Assembly: GCA_035582835.1 (NCBI GenBank)
Contig: JAYKAV010002662.1
Coordinates: 2,030,475-2,094,474 of the forward strand
Source of the DNA: Phoebastria nigripes
Lineage: Eukaryota > Chordata > Aves > Procellariiformes > Diomedeidae
Reading direction: 5' to 3'
Length of the DNA: 64,000 nucleotides
The notes under the pieces are model-generated. The model searched no databases. It was not told where the DNA came from and saw only the letters and a program-made list of their open reading frames with translations. The position numbers and the translations under genes were made by a program. Below are positions 43,675 to 56,747 of the stretch, piece by piece. Position 1 is the stretch's first letter, and each line of letters opens with the position of its first letter.

Positions 43675-45453
43675 CACAATTAGAGAGGGGGAGACAGGTG
43701 TTCCTGGGGCACACAAAAAGCTATTGGAAGGCACTGGGGGCCTGCATTAGCTGAAACTGCTTATTTAAATAAGTGGCCAGAGCTTTCAACTCAGCTGCTG
43801 TGTTCCCTTTCGGATGTCCTTTTTCCCCCCCCTCCCTCCCCTGTACTTTGAACAAGCAGGTTAGTTTGACAAAATCCCTGGCTGCATAAAACATATGCTG
43901 TGGCCCAAACCGGGAAGGAGGTCTGCTCTCCGAGACAGCAGCTTGCAGGGTATCGCGCCCAGCTGTGTGCTGCAACAGGCAGACGTTTAGTAGAGATTCT
44001 CGTTGTTCTCATGGGTTTTAGGATTTATATGACCAGCCAAGGAGGATTTTTACCATTGCCCAGGCAGAACTCCTTGTTCCCTGGGCTCTGCTATTAATTC
44101 ATCTCCGTGGTGATCTGGGGTGAATTCAAAAATGCAATCTATGCCGAGTAGCATCTGCCTTTGATGGTGCTGCTCAGGTCTGCTTCCAGCTCGGTCCAGT
44201 GGATGCTCGCTGGTTACCTGAAATGATGTGCTTTTAGGCTGATGGGAAGGAACGCGAAAAAGAGAGGAGCGGCCCCTATTCCAGTTCAAACCCACCTCCA
44301 CGCTATAGGAAACGCTGTCAGACTCAGGTGAAACACTGCTCCCAAAGACTGCGCNCTTCGGGTTACTGCCGCCAGCAAGATTGCATGGCTAGGGAGCCTG
44401 TGCATGCTACNAATATGCTATTAAAATGTATGTATATAGGAAGGAACCCCACTACTGTTATAAATGCAATAGCTCCTTGGGAAAAAGAGTCTGTGATCTT
44501 TTGATTAAAGACCGTTTCCCCTGTCTATGCCGAAAGGAAGCTGCATTATTGCACTTCCTACATTATAATTGTTTTTCTGCAGCCTTGCAATTCTCTTCTG
44601 ACAGTTTTACTGGGGTTTATACTGGTTTACAACACTGATTTCTTAAGTCACTGTCAGATAGTGAACACATATATACCTATTGTATAACTTTATCTCTGTG
44701 TGTTCATAGTGAACAATTTTAATTATCCAAAAATGCTGCATATCTGCTAACTGATGAATTACTGTGAGCACCAATGTGAGCACACTGGGAACCTAACATT
44801 ATATGGGTGCCAGCTGGGTACAAATACATGAGTCGTATTTCTCATCTCAAGAACGACAATACTCCACTAAAATAGCAAAACAAAAAAGTTGGCAGCTACT
44901 GAAAAATCATCCTGATTCCTGGACAAGACATTTTTTTTTTGGTCACATATAATCTAGCAGTGTATTGTCAAAATAATTAAGAAATTCAGGCATTAATCTC
45001 ATTAGAACATATTAGCAATAACTTTGAACAGTTATCAGTGAGGCTAGTCTCTTTTCAGAGATCATTGCCTGTGTTCTAGCGGTCTAAATTCATTGATTCT
45101 TCTTGATTTTGCCCTGGAAACACATATGAATGTCATACAATGGGGCGCTCTAGACCCGAGCTGCTAATGCCACTAAGCCACACAGATGACAGGAGGTTGG
45201 TTTTCAAAACACCAGCCACAGGCCTGGTAATCCCCATGGCTGGTATTTCTAGTGTTCAATGCAGTCACAACATTTAAAAACTCTCATTTTTTCCTTGAGC
45301 ATAACATTGAAAATGGCAAAAAATTAAAGCTGCGGGGTTCATTTATCTCTCCCTTTACCCGGCTCTAGGAGGCTGCCATACAAACCACTGTAAAATCTAT
45401 ATAGATAAACTTGCATGTAGGAATATGTAGCACTATAGAAATACAGAAATACA

Positions 45454-45550
45454 GGTATATAGATAGTATATATTTATAGATATGTCTATAGATAAATAGA
45501 TAAATAGATGATATATAGATATATAGATATATAGATATATAGATATATAG
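45454..45550. repeat. TAGA/TAGATATA microsatellite
   Basis: An A/T-rich tract that begins as irregular TAGATA units and, from about 45511 to 45550, becomes nearly perfect 8-bp TAGATATA repeats (about five copies). Long minus-strand frames across it read as Tyr/Ile/Leu/Ser repeats and are not genes. It is probably polymorphic in length. Confidence 0.9.
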
Positions 45551-48500
45551 CTAAAACTATCTTTGGGCAAAGAAAGTAAGGAACAGGGGCAACACACTTC
45601 CTTAAATGCCAGGATAAGAGAGAGCTCAACATCACCTGCCTGTCTACAATGGCAAGAAGAAGCCAAGGTGTGCACGTAGCATCAACGTGGCTTTGCCTGG
45701 AGCTTGGGCTTTGCTGGGAAACCCTTCCATTAAGCCAGGCAGTAAATGCTGACTCTTTCAGGGTTTCCACTCTTTCAGGATGGAATAAATTTTTGGAAGT
45801 CACTGGTAGCGCCAAGGCTGAGCTCTTGTTGGGCTGTACTGAGATGACCTGAGGAAAGCAAAAGGGAAGAGCTGCCACGTGATTGAAATCCTAGCCCATG
45901 TGGTTGGTGAGACTTTTGCCATTAATGTCTGTGGAGCCAGGATNGCGTGTACTGAATTATGAGGTCCACTCCCCACCTTAGGGACCCTCATTGCTGGCCA
46001 GGTTGTACACTGGGGCTCACGCTAGATAGCAAATTCCAGTGAGGGCATCATCCTGGGGACTTCAGAGAAGCCGAATAAACAGCAAGTCAAGGGGATAAGG
46101 AACAGTCTAGAGCTAACATGGAGGATATTATTACTTGATTAAATTAAGGGAAGAAAGGTTTAGACAGAAAGCTGTGAAAGCTTCTTAGTAAGATCTAGCA
46201 GGTTCTGGAAAGACCCTCAAGGGAGATGCTAGAAGCAAAGCATCTGCAAATAAGAACAATAATAAGGCTTCCTGGGTCAGAAGAAGTGCACAGGAGGATG
46301 AGAGACTCTGTAGCTTACCTGTTAGCACACGTGCCATGTGAAAGGTGAGGTGAAAGCTCAAGCCCAANAGCAGGTTGTGCATTTTATGGGAAATGGTTCT
46401 AGGCAATAGTGACTCCTTAGGATTTGCCTGCTCTCCACAATGTTACAGTGCTGCCTGGTCTTCAGAGGTATTTTTTTCCTGAAAAACCTACAGAACTATG
46501 TGCAAAGAGGAAAGATTAGAAATGTGTGCCATATTGTGAATCTGGAGGTTATGTTGACCCTGCAGGTGTTTTCTGGGTGCCAGCAAGTTTCTGATACCAA
46601 GCAGAGCACAGAGCAGAACCTTAGAGCAGCTCTGGGCTGCACAGCTTTGTAACAGGAAAAAAAAGTAACAGAAACAGCTGACTTCATCTTTTGCTGTGAT
46701 TATGTGGGGCAGTCAGCACCAATTTTGAAAACTGCTTGATTTTTTTCCTAAAAATAGCCTTCCAGGTCACTTTTAATCAAGTCCAAATGGCCAAGTCTCT
46801 GCGTTAGTAACAAATAAAATTTGACAGGGATACCTTCAAAACCAACAGCCGAGCATTTAAACAAGTTGTCTCAAACTCAGTTCTGACTCCAGNCTTGTAA
46901 ATCATTGCCAAATATCACACAGCTTCACAGCCTAATCCTCTGAAGAGATATCTAATGCTGTGTAAATCTGTGTCAGGAGGACAACAGCACCTGTGACGTG
47001 TTTCAGGGTGACATTTATGGCACTCTAAAGAAAATGGTAACCCGCTCATATCCGAAGTTTGGTCTTGCAGGATTTGAACAGAATGTCTTCTGCCTTGAGA
47101 GAAAGGGGAGTTATAGGATGTGAGGGAGGAAGCATGCAGATGCACGAACCAAGGCAGTTTGAAGACCTTGAGAAGATCTGACTTTCAGACGTTGTGGGTG
47201 AAGTTAGCAAAGAAGGGTGTTGGGTGCTCTGTATTTGATTAATTTTCTTTTAAATCTCTGCATTCATTTTACAAATAAATGAGCTTCCCTTGGTATGTGA
47301 GTATATGGATCTTGGTTTCCGCCACTGAGCATGCTATCATTGAGCTGTTTTCTTATACCTNCAGCCTTTCTGGATAGGGACCTCCAAGGCTTTGTGGGAT
47401 TAAGGCTGTTTTCTGCACTAAACTTTCCACCAAAGACAGAAATATGTTCCACAGTGTTACTCCTATCATGATATCTCAATAATGCCAATTATATTACAGT
47501 TTTAAGATGCCTTAGTTGAATGGCTTTAGTATATAAGTATGCTGTGCATTTGCTTACTGCTATTAGACAAATCCTTCAGCCCTTTCTCCTTATTTAGGCA
47601 ACATTAAGTCAATGGGGAGAGTGAATGAAAGGAGAAGGCTTTGGACTGTGTGATAATGCATCTTCAGAGTACAGGATGTAATCAAGGCTGGTAAGAAACA
47701 GGGAAGACAGACAATGGGTGCTGCCCCAGTTTGGAAGCGTTGGTGAGTTTAAGATGGTTTTGAAGTCAAACCCAGATTTTCATCTTTAACTGTGAGCATT
47801 GACTGAGCAGGATTTAGGTGAAAGAAGCGTTACTAGTGAATATATGTCAAACCTATGGCATTACTTACTTTAAAAAAACTCCTTAAGCATGTTCANGTCA
47901 CAGGTTCAGATCTGCTTTCTTAAAGATGGAAGCAAAGGCTTCACTGGTGATTTTTACCTCCCCGGTGTCTAAGGGTCCTAAGACATCAGACCTTGAATCC
48001 AGTCTGCCTGTCTACTGTGATGTTTTTATAGCACACACACCACTAAAATGCAGAAGTGTTTATTAAGACCTTCCTTCCACATTAGCTCCTGGGTCTGTAC
48101 ATGAGAGGTGAGTTTGTGTCACACCTTGTTAGAGAGTGACATGTTAAAGCATGACAGTCAGCCTCTGTGCCACTTCATCATCTGCAGATCTGGGCTGTCT
48201 TATCCCAGCAGATATCCAGCCCGCTGCATCCAGCCCAGGCTTGGTGTCTCTAAGACCACCTTCCCTTAGGCTTGCTGTCACCCACATGCCACAATAAAGG
48301 CATCAATAGGTAAATAATTTAACAAATTGTGCAAGTTTTACAAGGATGCTTCACTGTGCAGACAGCACTGGTACATAAATGAATTGTCCTGGTTCTGGCT
48401 GGGACAGAGTTAACTTTATTCCCAGTAGCTGGGGGTGCTGTGTTTTGGGTTTGGTATGAGAGGACTGTTGATGGCCCATTGATGTTTTTGTTGTTGCCGA

Positions 48501-48599
48501 GTGGCACTTGCACTGGGGACTTTTCAGCTTCCCAAGCTCTGCCAGGTGCATGGAAAGCTGGGGGGGGCGGAGCATAGCCGGGGCAGCTGACCCAGCTGG

Positions 48600-48636
48600 C
48601 CAATGGGGTATTCCATACGTCATGCTCAGTATATAA
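48600..48636 (+). promoter_or_regulatory. LTR copy 2 core promoter: CCAAT, CRE half-site and TATATAA
   Basis: CCAAT at 48600-48604, a residual ACGTCA half-site at 48617-48622 (the full TGACGTCA of copy 1 has been lost by a small deletion) and a consensus TATATAA at 48630-48636. The TATA box is better than that of copy 1. Activity is not known from sequence. Confidence 0.65.
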
Positions 48637-48802
48637 TTAGGAGGCGTGGTCCAAGAAGGGGGGGTTCTCGCGTCTCGGAANGGGCTGAGTGTCGGTAGGC
48701 GGGTGGTGAGCAGTTGCATTGTGCATCGCCTGCTTTGTATATTCTATTATTGTTGTTGTTATCATTGTTATTATTACTGTTCTACTTTGTTTTATTTCAA
48801 TT

Positions 48803-48808
48803 ATTAAA
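48803..48808 (+). terminator. LTR copy 2 polyadenylation signal (ATTAAA)
   Basis: ATTAAA at the same relative place as in copy 1, followed by a T-rich CTGTTTTTATCTC segment. In sense orientation within the channel intron. Confidence 0.5.
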
Positions 48809-50457
48809 CTGTTTTTATCTCAACCCGTGAGTTTTCCTACTTGTGCCCTCCCAATTCTCTCCCCTATCCTACCGGGGGTGGTGGGTGAGTGAGCGGCTGC
48901 ATGGTGTTTAGTTGCTAGTTTAGTGGCTAGGGTTAAACCATGACATGAATGCATATTCAGGAGAAAGGTTGCTCTGTAGAGGACACTAGCTCATGACTTA
49001 GGGGACCAGGCTCATCATATCCTTCTTTATCACAAACCTCATGGGTGATGCTGGGCTGGTCAGCCAGCAGTGGCATTCAGAGGAAAAATTATCCCATCCT
49101 AAAATGAAAAGGAAGGTTTCCCACCAGAGCTGTCTGTCTTCATGGGGGAGCCTAGAGTTTCCTTTTACATTAAGCACCTATTTTTTATATAGTGTAGAAG
49201 AATCCCTGTTTTTAGACTTCGCTTCTATCTTTAAAATGGCACTAAAGCACACTCCTTCCAGGTAAGCTTTGCACACTCACGTTGGTGAGTGTGAGACAAT
49301 CNGATACCATGGTAACTGGGGCTAAGATGGGAGTAAGGGAACTGTGATGAGCAATATGCATAGGTGTCTTCTCTCTTGTAAGAAAAGAATATGTGAGGAT
49401 TAATTTTGGTTCCTTTTTTAATCCATGCAAATTTGCATGATCCTGATGGTGTTGGAGAGCTCTTTGTTTCTTACTCCTTAAATTCTGAGGCTGCGAACAC
49501 TGACTTGAGCATGCAAAACCCAGTTGTGCCACGTTTGTTAATCTGACCCATAATCTCCACTGCCATTCAGTTTATCCAGATTCCAGTCCTGTGCCTGATA
49601 GCATCCACATTTCTGACCAGCTGGGCACTATAAAAGCTCTGAGAACATGAAGAGCATTGGAACCCCTCCATGCTGTCTCCAGTTTTGGAAATATATAGTT
49701 TATTTCAAAGAAATAGTCTTTGAGAGGTATGAACCTNAACGTTGAGCACCTGTCAAGTTCTCCCTTAGAGGCTGTGTAGAAACCAGAAAAAGTGAAAAAG
49801 TGCAGAATCAGAGAGTCATGCACATCATTCTTTTAGAGTCTATGGTATAAAGTCATGTCTATCAGCAATCTAGGAGACTTGTTTCTAATTAGTAAGTTTA
49901 AGATTGATAATTGAATGGTAATGCTAAAATCTTTTCTCTCTGCTGGAAATGGTTAGATCTTACAGGTGCTTTCATCCAGAAAGCCCTAAATTATAACACT
50001 TATGTGACTCATCATATTTTCAATAGTGGAAGATACACACACCTTGAGGTACGGGAAACCTACAGCACGGGCGTCACAGAGCAGTGGTTTTGTAACGGTG
50101 ATCTCTTTTCTCATCAACTTTGTGCAAGCTGACATTAAGAGGATTTCTGTGTGCTTAGTTAAAAGAAAACTGACATCTTTGCAAGTCTGTATTTCTGTAA
50201 GTTTTGCATTAAATTGGAAACAAAGGTTTTGTGAGTTGGTAAGAGTTCTGTATATGTGTGGATGTAAAAACCTCCTTTTTTCTGTGTTGGTCTAATTTAA
50301 TGGCTTCCATTTAAGGTGAGGGTTTTCCCCCCCACCACCACTGTTCCAGCTGTTTCCAACTAACCAGCTGTTTCTTTTCGGGAAGGTAAGTCAGAAGAGG
50401 AGGAAAATGGCAGGAGTGTACTAANAGATTGGATTTTTGCTTTGTGTCTCCATTCAG

Positions 50458-50580
50458 GTCTCTTTAATAAGCCTCATCGCCCATACACTTGGATACTCCG
50501 AGATGGGTCCCATTAAATCCCTCAGGACCCTCCGAGCCCTGCGACCATTAAGAGCATTGTCACGATTTGAAGGGATGAGG
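50458..50580 (+). CDS. SCN5A: Sodium channel alpha subunit, domain III S3 end and S4 voltage sensor (human SCN5A exon 22 equivalent)
   Basis: A 123-nt exon of 41 codons, phase 0 at both ends. It completes S3 ([11 protein letters not shown]), gives the S3-S4 loop GYSEMGP, and encodes the S4 voltage sensor. The gating charges are K20, R23, R26, R29 and R32 of the exon product, spaced every third residue, with a further R36 before FEGMR. This is the full normal Nav domain III set. [11 protein letters not shown] is the Nav1.5 form; Nav1.8 has EVAPIKALRTL and Nav1.4 [11 protein letters not shown]. The GYSE part is shared with other paralogues. The acceptor is CTCCATTCAG and the donor AGG|GTAAGA. 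Reading past the donor gives a meaningless extension. Confidence 0.97.
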
Positions 50581-53384
50581 GTAAGAGTATTTAAAGCATG
50601 GATCAAAGCTCAACTGTGTGACATCAAGCATGTAACAGGGAACAGTTGGACGTGGTTTTGTCTTCATTTGGTCTGCAAAAGGCAATGAATGATAATGCTG
50701 TATCAAAACAACAAAACCAGAAATCCCTCCTTTGTCTTGATTGTAATTGTATCACTACAGCTTTATCCTCTGGAGGATTTAATGATAAACTAATCCTGCT
50801 GCCTAACTTGTCATATTGCGCTTTAAAAAACAGCTTTTTGGCTGAGGAAGCATCTGGCTAACAATTACCTCTCAATTATAAGGCGTATCAGGGGAATAAC
50901 CAAGCTACAAGTTTGCTCCCTGCTTTTGACATGTATTAAAATGCGACTGACTGGGAAAGTTCTTAAGGACTTTTTCACTAATAATTAAAACAAAAATTAG
51001 AAAGTTAAAGATAGGGGAAGCAAATGAATGAGTATATAAAATCTTTCCTTTGAACAGATTGCAGTTTTAATATGGAATGTCAGGATTAACATTAAAACCA
51101 CGTAGCTTGTGTTTGTTGCTCCATCTTGTGCATCCATCTCTTTCCCTTCTGCATTCCTTTGCCAGCGTGGCTATATCCACGCAGCTTACCTGTTTATTTG
51201 TTAAGCCTACCTGCTACACTAATCAATTATTGTCTAGATAAGCACTTTATTCAACTCCTTGCACCATGCATGACTTGCAGATGATGACAACTGTGTTCTG
51301 TATGAGCTGAGGTTACTGCTAATCTTGCAGATTGCATAGTAAGATAAAGCAAATCTGTGACAAAATTACACGTAAAGCAACTTACATTGTCTGATGATCC
51401 CAAATCTCTCTACTAGGCCAAAGAAAATGCTACAGCTTTCATACTGAGGTATATTCAGGGTGAGGCTTTCNCCAAAATTTTGGTCTGAATCATCAGTGAT
51501 TAAAATGTGTAGTTCATGCACTGAGCTCCTAGCAATTAACTGTTCTCATTGCAATACTCTTGCAGTAAGACAGACTGAAGGCTGGAGAGCCTAACGACTG
51601 AGATAACCCAGGAAATATGGTGATAGGGCAATTTATGAAAACCCTGTACCCCTACTTTGCCTGTTCTGTGGATGACCAGAATTGGGGATTTATGGCTTTG
51701 TCCCACAAACCTTGTGATTATCTAAATCACATTATTTTTGTGGATGAGGATCAGACAAATCTAGTTGCAGACCACTCTCCTCTGTGTTAGTACTAAGACA
51801 AAAAGATTCAAGAGGCTCTATTCATCTGGGCANCCAAACCTGAATTGCTTTGTTCACCACGATCTTTTCAGCAAACNCAGGCAATATTTTAAAGGTTATT
51901 CACAAAATAAAACAAAAGCAAACTGCAGATCCTCAGCTGGCACAAAGTGATGTTGCACTACTGACGTTAATTAAAGCTCTCACTCCTATGTCATCTGATG
52001 ACTTCACTCCAAGTCTTTATTAAACATACGCAAATTGAGCAAACATTGATATCAGCAAAAGCTGCACTAGTTTAACTACCAAAGTGATTTGTGCACAGAC
52101 TCTCTCAAATCAATTTAAATCTGGCTTATGAAGGCTTAACTTCTACTAGTGGATTTGCAAGTTCAAGCGAAACCCCTTTAACATATTCTAAGCTGACATA
52201 AGAATGTTCACTCATGACTTTGCATCAGTTTAACTAAATTGGATTAAAACCTGAAAAGCAGTGGGAAGACTAGCCCAAAGCGTTGGAAAAGTGAGACTGA
52301 AATAGGAAAGAAATAACGTGAAAAGGTTCANATCTCTATCGAGAGGCTTTCTGAGAATAGCAAGAGGTTGGCTTGGTGGAGATCCTACATGACGNAGACA
52401 CACAGATCAGCCCAGCAAGTTTTCTTCCTAACACGCTCATACTTGTAGGCTCCCCTGGTCCCTGACTCAACATCCCTTTTTTTCCCTGTACCATTGCTGC
52501 AGCTGAAATATATTCAGTCTTTCTGAGCTATCGGAGCTAGTGAATTAGCTTGTAAACTATGATAAAGTGTAATTGAGAATACGTGCTATTGGAAAATCAA
52601 ATAATTTTATTTTTGGTTTGTCTAACCACAGTTAANGTGACTAGGGACAGTTAGACCTTTCATTATTAGGAGATCATATGCTCCAGAATGCACAGGAAAA
52701 TTGCCAGTGCAGTGATGGATTAAATAATGATAATGTTGAGAAGCAAACACTGACAGTAAGAAAATAATAATAGTTTGCTCTATTACAATGTCTTTTTCTT
52801 GAATAACTGAAAGATTTCTGTATGGCTAGAACAGGAACAAGGAAGTTCTTATTTATACTGCAATAAGAGACTTATTTCAGTGTCGCTGTACCTAAATTTT
52901 GGAAACAACTGGTCCTGAGGCAAAGGCACAGGGTAGCACTTGGATGGCCAAGAGGACCTGTTGCCATCACACTTCAGTCCTTTCCCTGTCTTCGAAGAGG
53001 CTGGTCTGACACAAGTCTCAGCAGCTCCCATCCCAAGAGAGGTCTGCAAAATAAGGCTGAACTGTTGCCATCTTGCCCTTCTGTCCCCAAAAAAGACCCC
53101 AGTAAGACCAGTATTCCACCTGACAGTTACTGTAGACCCTGGGTGTGCCATGCCCGTGCCACCACCCTGCGTCATCCACCACTTTCCAGGCCATATTAGA
53201 GGCCAGTGTAAATTAACTTAGATCTGCCTGTCCCGAATCATGAAGTCTCCCATGTCTCCTCATTTGTTGTCCCTCAGGGAATTATTTCAGAGGTGCCACT
53301 TCCCTGCAAGTCTTCCCAGCCAGGGAGGTTATTGCAGTATTTTAAAAGGATGAGTGGGATGATGATAGACCATTTAATGTGAAA

Positions 53385-54420
53385 ATGATACTAGGCAAAG
53401 TCATGGTGAGGCTGCTACGAGATACATGCAGGAAAGAAATAGCATAATTAATGCTAGTTAGCATGATTTCATGGGAATAGTTCTTGTAAAACCGATACGG
53501 TCCTTTGATTTGATTACAAATTATGCTGATGACGGTAACTGTGCTGATATAATATCCTTAGATTTCAGAGAGGAATCTGATACCACGGGACATTGTGATG
53601 AAAACACGAGCTTTGTACCAAGCCAAGTAAACATATTTTAAATTAATTTAAAATGGGTGATGGATCTCGAAAAGTAATTGTAAACAGTGATGACACTGTA
53701 AATTAGTGATGAGTGTCTCAGGGTGAGAGATCCTTCAGAATAAGAACTGTCCTTAATCTGGACTTTAACAGCATCTGGAAGAAAATATAAAATCTTTGCT
53801 GACAACAGACAAAGTGAGCGGAGTAGTAAGTGGTATTACGGATAGGGGAATTATACTGACTGATCTGGATCACAGTGAAAAACAGATCAATTGAACGACA
53901 TGCATTTTAATAAAACCACATACATCGTACACCTCGGGAGGAGGAAAGTAGGTCACTCCGGGGGACGTTTCTTGGAAAACAGCGGCTGAGAAGGACTTAG
54001 GGATTGGGATGACTGTTCGACAGGACACATTCTTTTGGGCAGGTCCGATAAATGAGGTGACTATTACAGTCCCTCAATACGCAGGGAAATAACCCAGCAA
54101 GCAGAGGTAGAGGGCAGTGCTTCAATACTGGAATTCCACCAAACTGCTGGAAATGGGGTGTTAAAAATGAGAAGATCTCTGCAGCATGATTAGAAATCTG
54201 AAGGAACCACAACAGTTAGAAAGAAGCTCTGGTTTTTTAATTACCCAAAGCAATGTTCAGTGGTAAGTCACCTGCAGTGAAGACAGGGATGATAGGAGAA
54301 GATGCCTAACAGCAGACGACTAGTGCCTCAAGTTCAGCAAATTCAACATAAAAATACAGCACCTGTTTCTAACAGTGAGGGCAAAGGACACCAGGAATGG
54401 ATTATCTAATAATAAAATTT
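53385..54420 (+). repeat. Old CR1 LINE copy (reverse-transcriptase C-terminal part to 3' end), sense
   Basis: Degraded CR1 wording occurs in the right order: TTAGCATGATTTCATGGGAA (the 'gcatggattca' region), TATCCTTAGATTTCAGAGAG (the 'cttgactttagtaaagc' region), TCTGATACCACGGGACATTG, then GCATTTTAATAAAACCACAT, GAGAAGGACTTAGGGATTGG, and last a TTTCTAACAGTGAGGGCAAA block near the 3' end. Stops and indels occur throughout all frames, so it is a fossil. It is the longest repeat copy that I can recognise in the window. Limits are approximate. Confidence 0.65.
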
Positions 54421-55450
54421 TTCTCCATTATTTGAAATCATGACACTGTAAATTGGATGTCTTTGCAAAAGCTGCGCCCACGCTTGGCTAGGAGTTATAG
54501 CCTGGGCCTGAAATTACTGCAGGAAGTCTGGTGGGCTCTGCTGTAGCAAAGGGAGGATTAACGCATCGTGCAAGTCTATTCTGGATTTAAATTCTGAATC
54601 AGCTTCGGCTGAGGAGGTGGCCCATGAGATCAGGAGAGCTGGGGACCAGGCACAGATTTGCACCACTGTGGATTAGGGCAGAGGGTGGCTCAGTTTCTAG
54701 GATATCCCTAAAGAAGTCACCTGGAAGGTGCTTCCTCCTATAAAGGTATTGATGGAAATCAAGAGCCATTTCTTATACATGGCTATATATTTTGCTGTTC
54801 CTAGATGCAACAGAAATTCAGCCCTTTCCATGGCAAGGTTTGCAGCTGAACTTTTAACATGAATTTATGACAATAACTTGCCTTTGTGCATTCAGGTCTT
54901 TAAGTCCTCTCACTTGTCTCAGTGCAAATCAGGAGTGCTTCCAGCAGACCAAATGGCATCAGGCTGGTGTAAGAGCAGAAGCGGTGAGAGAAAAATGAAA
55001 CCCCCTGTTAATAATTCATTCAGAGAGGTGTTACAGGATTTGCTCCAGCCTCATGTCGTGTTTTGTTATCTACCAGCCATTGAACATAATTCAGCAGAAG
55101 GAAAAAAGCAGGATGCAGGCATGGCCATCGCTTGCACTGCTGAAACCTGGATGTCTGTGTCCTGTCACAGGGCTTGTGGGTGGGAGCCACAAGCAGCATA
55201 CGTTCGTAAGTTCAGCAGCATATGTAACATAAGTGCAGTGGCTTTGTGCTGCATGGATTAAAATTGAGCAAAAATATTGTCCTGCATAGCAGCAAATGAA
55301 AGCTACTTTGACAAAGGCCNAGGCTATATCCAACTAAGCCCTTGATTTGGAAATTATTTGGCATTTTGGTTAACATGGTAAATTTGATCTTAAAACAATG
55401 AAGTTAGAAATTGATTAACATCCAAAACTAAAAGATAAAATTAGCAAAAC

Positions 55451-55471
55451 AAAAAAAAAAAAAAGAAAGAA
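55451..55471. repeat. A-rich tract (A14 followed by GAAAGAAA)
   Basis: Fourteen A, then a GAAAGAAA tail; simple low-complexity sequence in the intron. Confidence 0.8.
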
Positions 55472-56560
55472 ATGGAAAAGCCATCAGGAGTGGGCCTATA
55501 CAGGAAAAAAAAAATTAAAAAATTGGTCAAGCAACCTTTCCTGTGTGAAAATTAGCTTCATTCAAAAATGCACAAAATATAAATCTGGGTTTTGAAAGAT
55601 CGACATAATTTTGTATTGTATATTGTAGATGAAGCTGCTGTTATACATGCATGAAAACTGTTTCAGTCTTCCGGGTATTTTTCTTCCTCAGCAGTGCAAA
55701 AATGATGGGGAAACGAATGTTACATTATTAGCTTGTCAGAAAATTGGACGCTAATACGAGAGAAAACAAGAGCTGACATTTTCCATAATCAGCTTCACAA
55801 TTGAATAAAATTTAATTTTTATGGATCAATATCACCTTGTCTCAGTTTCAGAAATGTAGATGGAGAAGAGGAAGAGCTTAGTGTCTGCCTACCAGATTCT
55901 AATCTCCAAAGCATGAGACAGAGGTGAAGACAAATTCATGTAGTGGGGCTGGTGTCTGCTGCAATGCTGTCAGGCAGCATCTCCAAAAGCTGTGAATATG
56001 GAGAAACCTTGCTGACATAGGAAGTGGAAAACTACATTTTGTGATAGTGTGCTTCCCTCAGAAAACATATGGTTTTACACAGGGGTTTACAGCCCTGCCT
56101 GGGTTGGTGTGTAGGAACTTTACAGCATGTCACAGGAAAAAATAATGCATTTTTTGTTAAATTAGAATGGTTTCACTGTTTTAATCATGCATACTGATCG
56201 GACAGGGGAAGTTGGCTTAGTACAGTATGTCTCAATCAATTATTATTCAAATAACCAAAATTTATCATAGCTGGAGTTCACATACCAAGGACTATGGAGG
56301 CCTGAGTTCAATAAAAGATTTCAGAAATCCTTTTTTGGTCTATTTTGAGACACTGTGATGTACCCCAGCCATTTCCAATTAATCGTATGATTATTAAAGA
56401 TGGTTTGACTGAAGTGTATTATCCAGTAGGATCTGAGAGGTCATGATGACTTCGCAGATTGCTCCTGAATTAAAAGTTTCCTCTTGAAAAAACATCATCC
56501 CATGGGTGGGATGCCAACAGATTAGCTCTTCAATTATAATATAATGTCCCTTACAAAAGG

Positions 56561-56576
56561 AAAAAAAAAAAAAAAA
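56561..56576. repeat. Poly-A tract, 16 bases
   Basis: Sixteen A about 170 bp before the next exon's acceptor; it does not disturb the splice site. Confidence 0.85.
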
Positions 56577-56747
56577 TGTGTGAAGCCTTTAATGGTGGTC
56601 TGGCTCCTTAGGTAGTGTTAGTAGTTATCCACCTGTCGCCATGTGAGGGTTCAGCATAGTTAATCAAGGGTGCACAGAAGCTTGTTAGCGAAGTGTCTAT
56701 ATAAGTGCTGACATTAATTCTGTTTTCTCTCTCCTGTTTCACCCAAG

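Larger units (their letters stand above)
48385..48945 (+). mobile_element. Solo LTR of an avian endogenous retrovirus (copy 2)
   Basis: A 561-bp unit begins TGTCCTGGTTCTGGCTGG and ends GGTTAAACCATGACA. It is flanked on both sides by TGAAT (48380-48384 and 48946-48950), a perfect 5-bp target-site duplication that fixes both ends exactly. It shares the whole plan of the LTR at 12694: the same termini, CCAAT box, TATA box, ATT-rich tract near 48745-48780, ATTAAA signal and CTCAACCCGTGAGTTTT-type R/U5 text. It has its own indels, including loss of part of the CRE. No internal retroviral sequence adjoins it. Orientation is the same as the channel gene. Confidence 0.92.
50581..56747 (+). other. SCN5A: Intron (6,167 bp) between S4 and the S4-S5 linker
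   Basis: Starts GTAAGA and ends TTTCACCCAAG. It holds a long, heavily decayed sense CR1 copy at about 53385-54420 and poly-A runs at 55451 and 56561. Otherwise unique A/T-rich sequence with no recognised gene. Confidence 0.9.

Noticed and set aside
45433..45878. Minus-strand frames rich in Tyr, Ile, Leu and Ser
   Set aside because: They are translations of the TAGATATA microsatellite.
49041..49265. 74-codon frame next to LTR copy 2
   Set aside because: As a protein-coding gene it has no support; it is kept only as part of the speculative LTR-exon finding.
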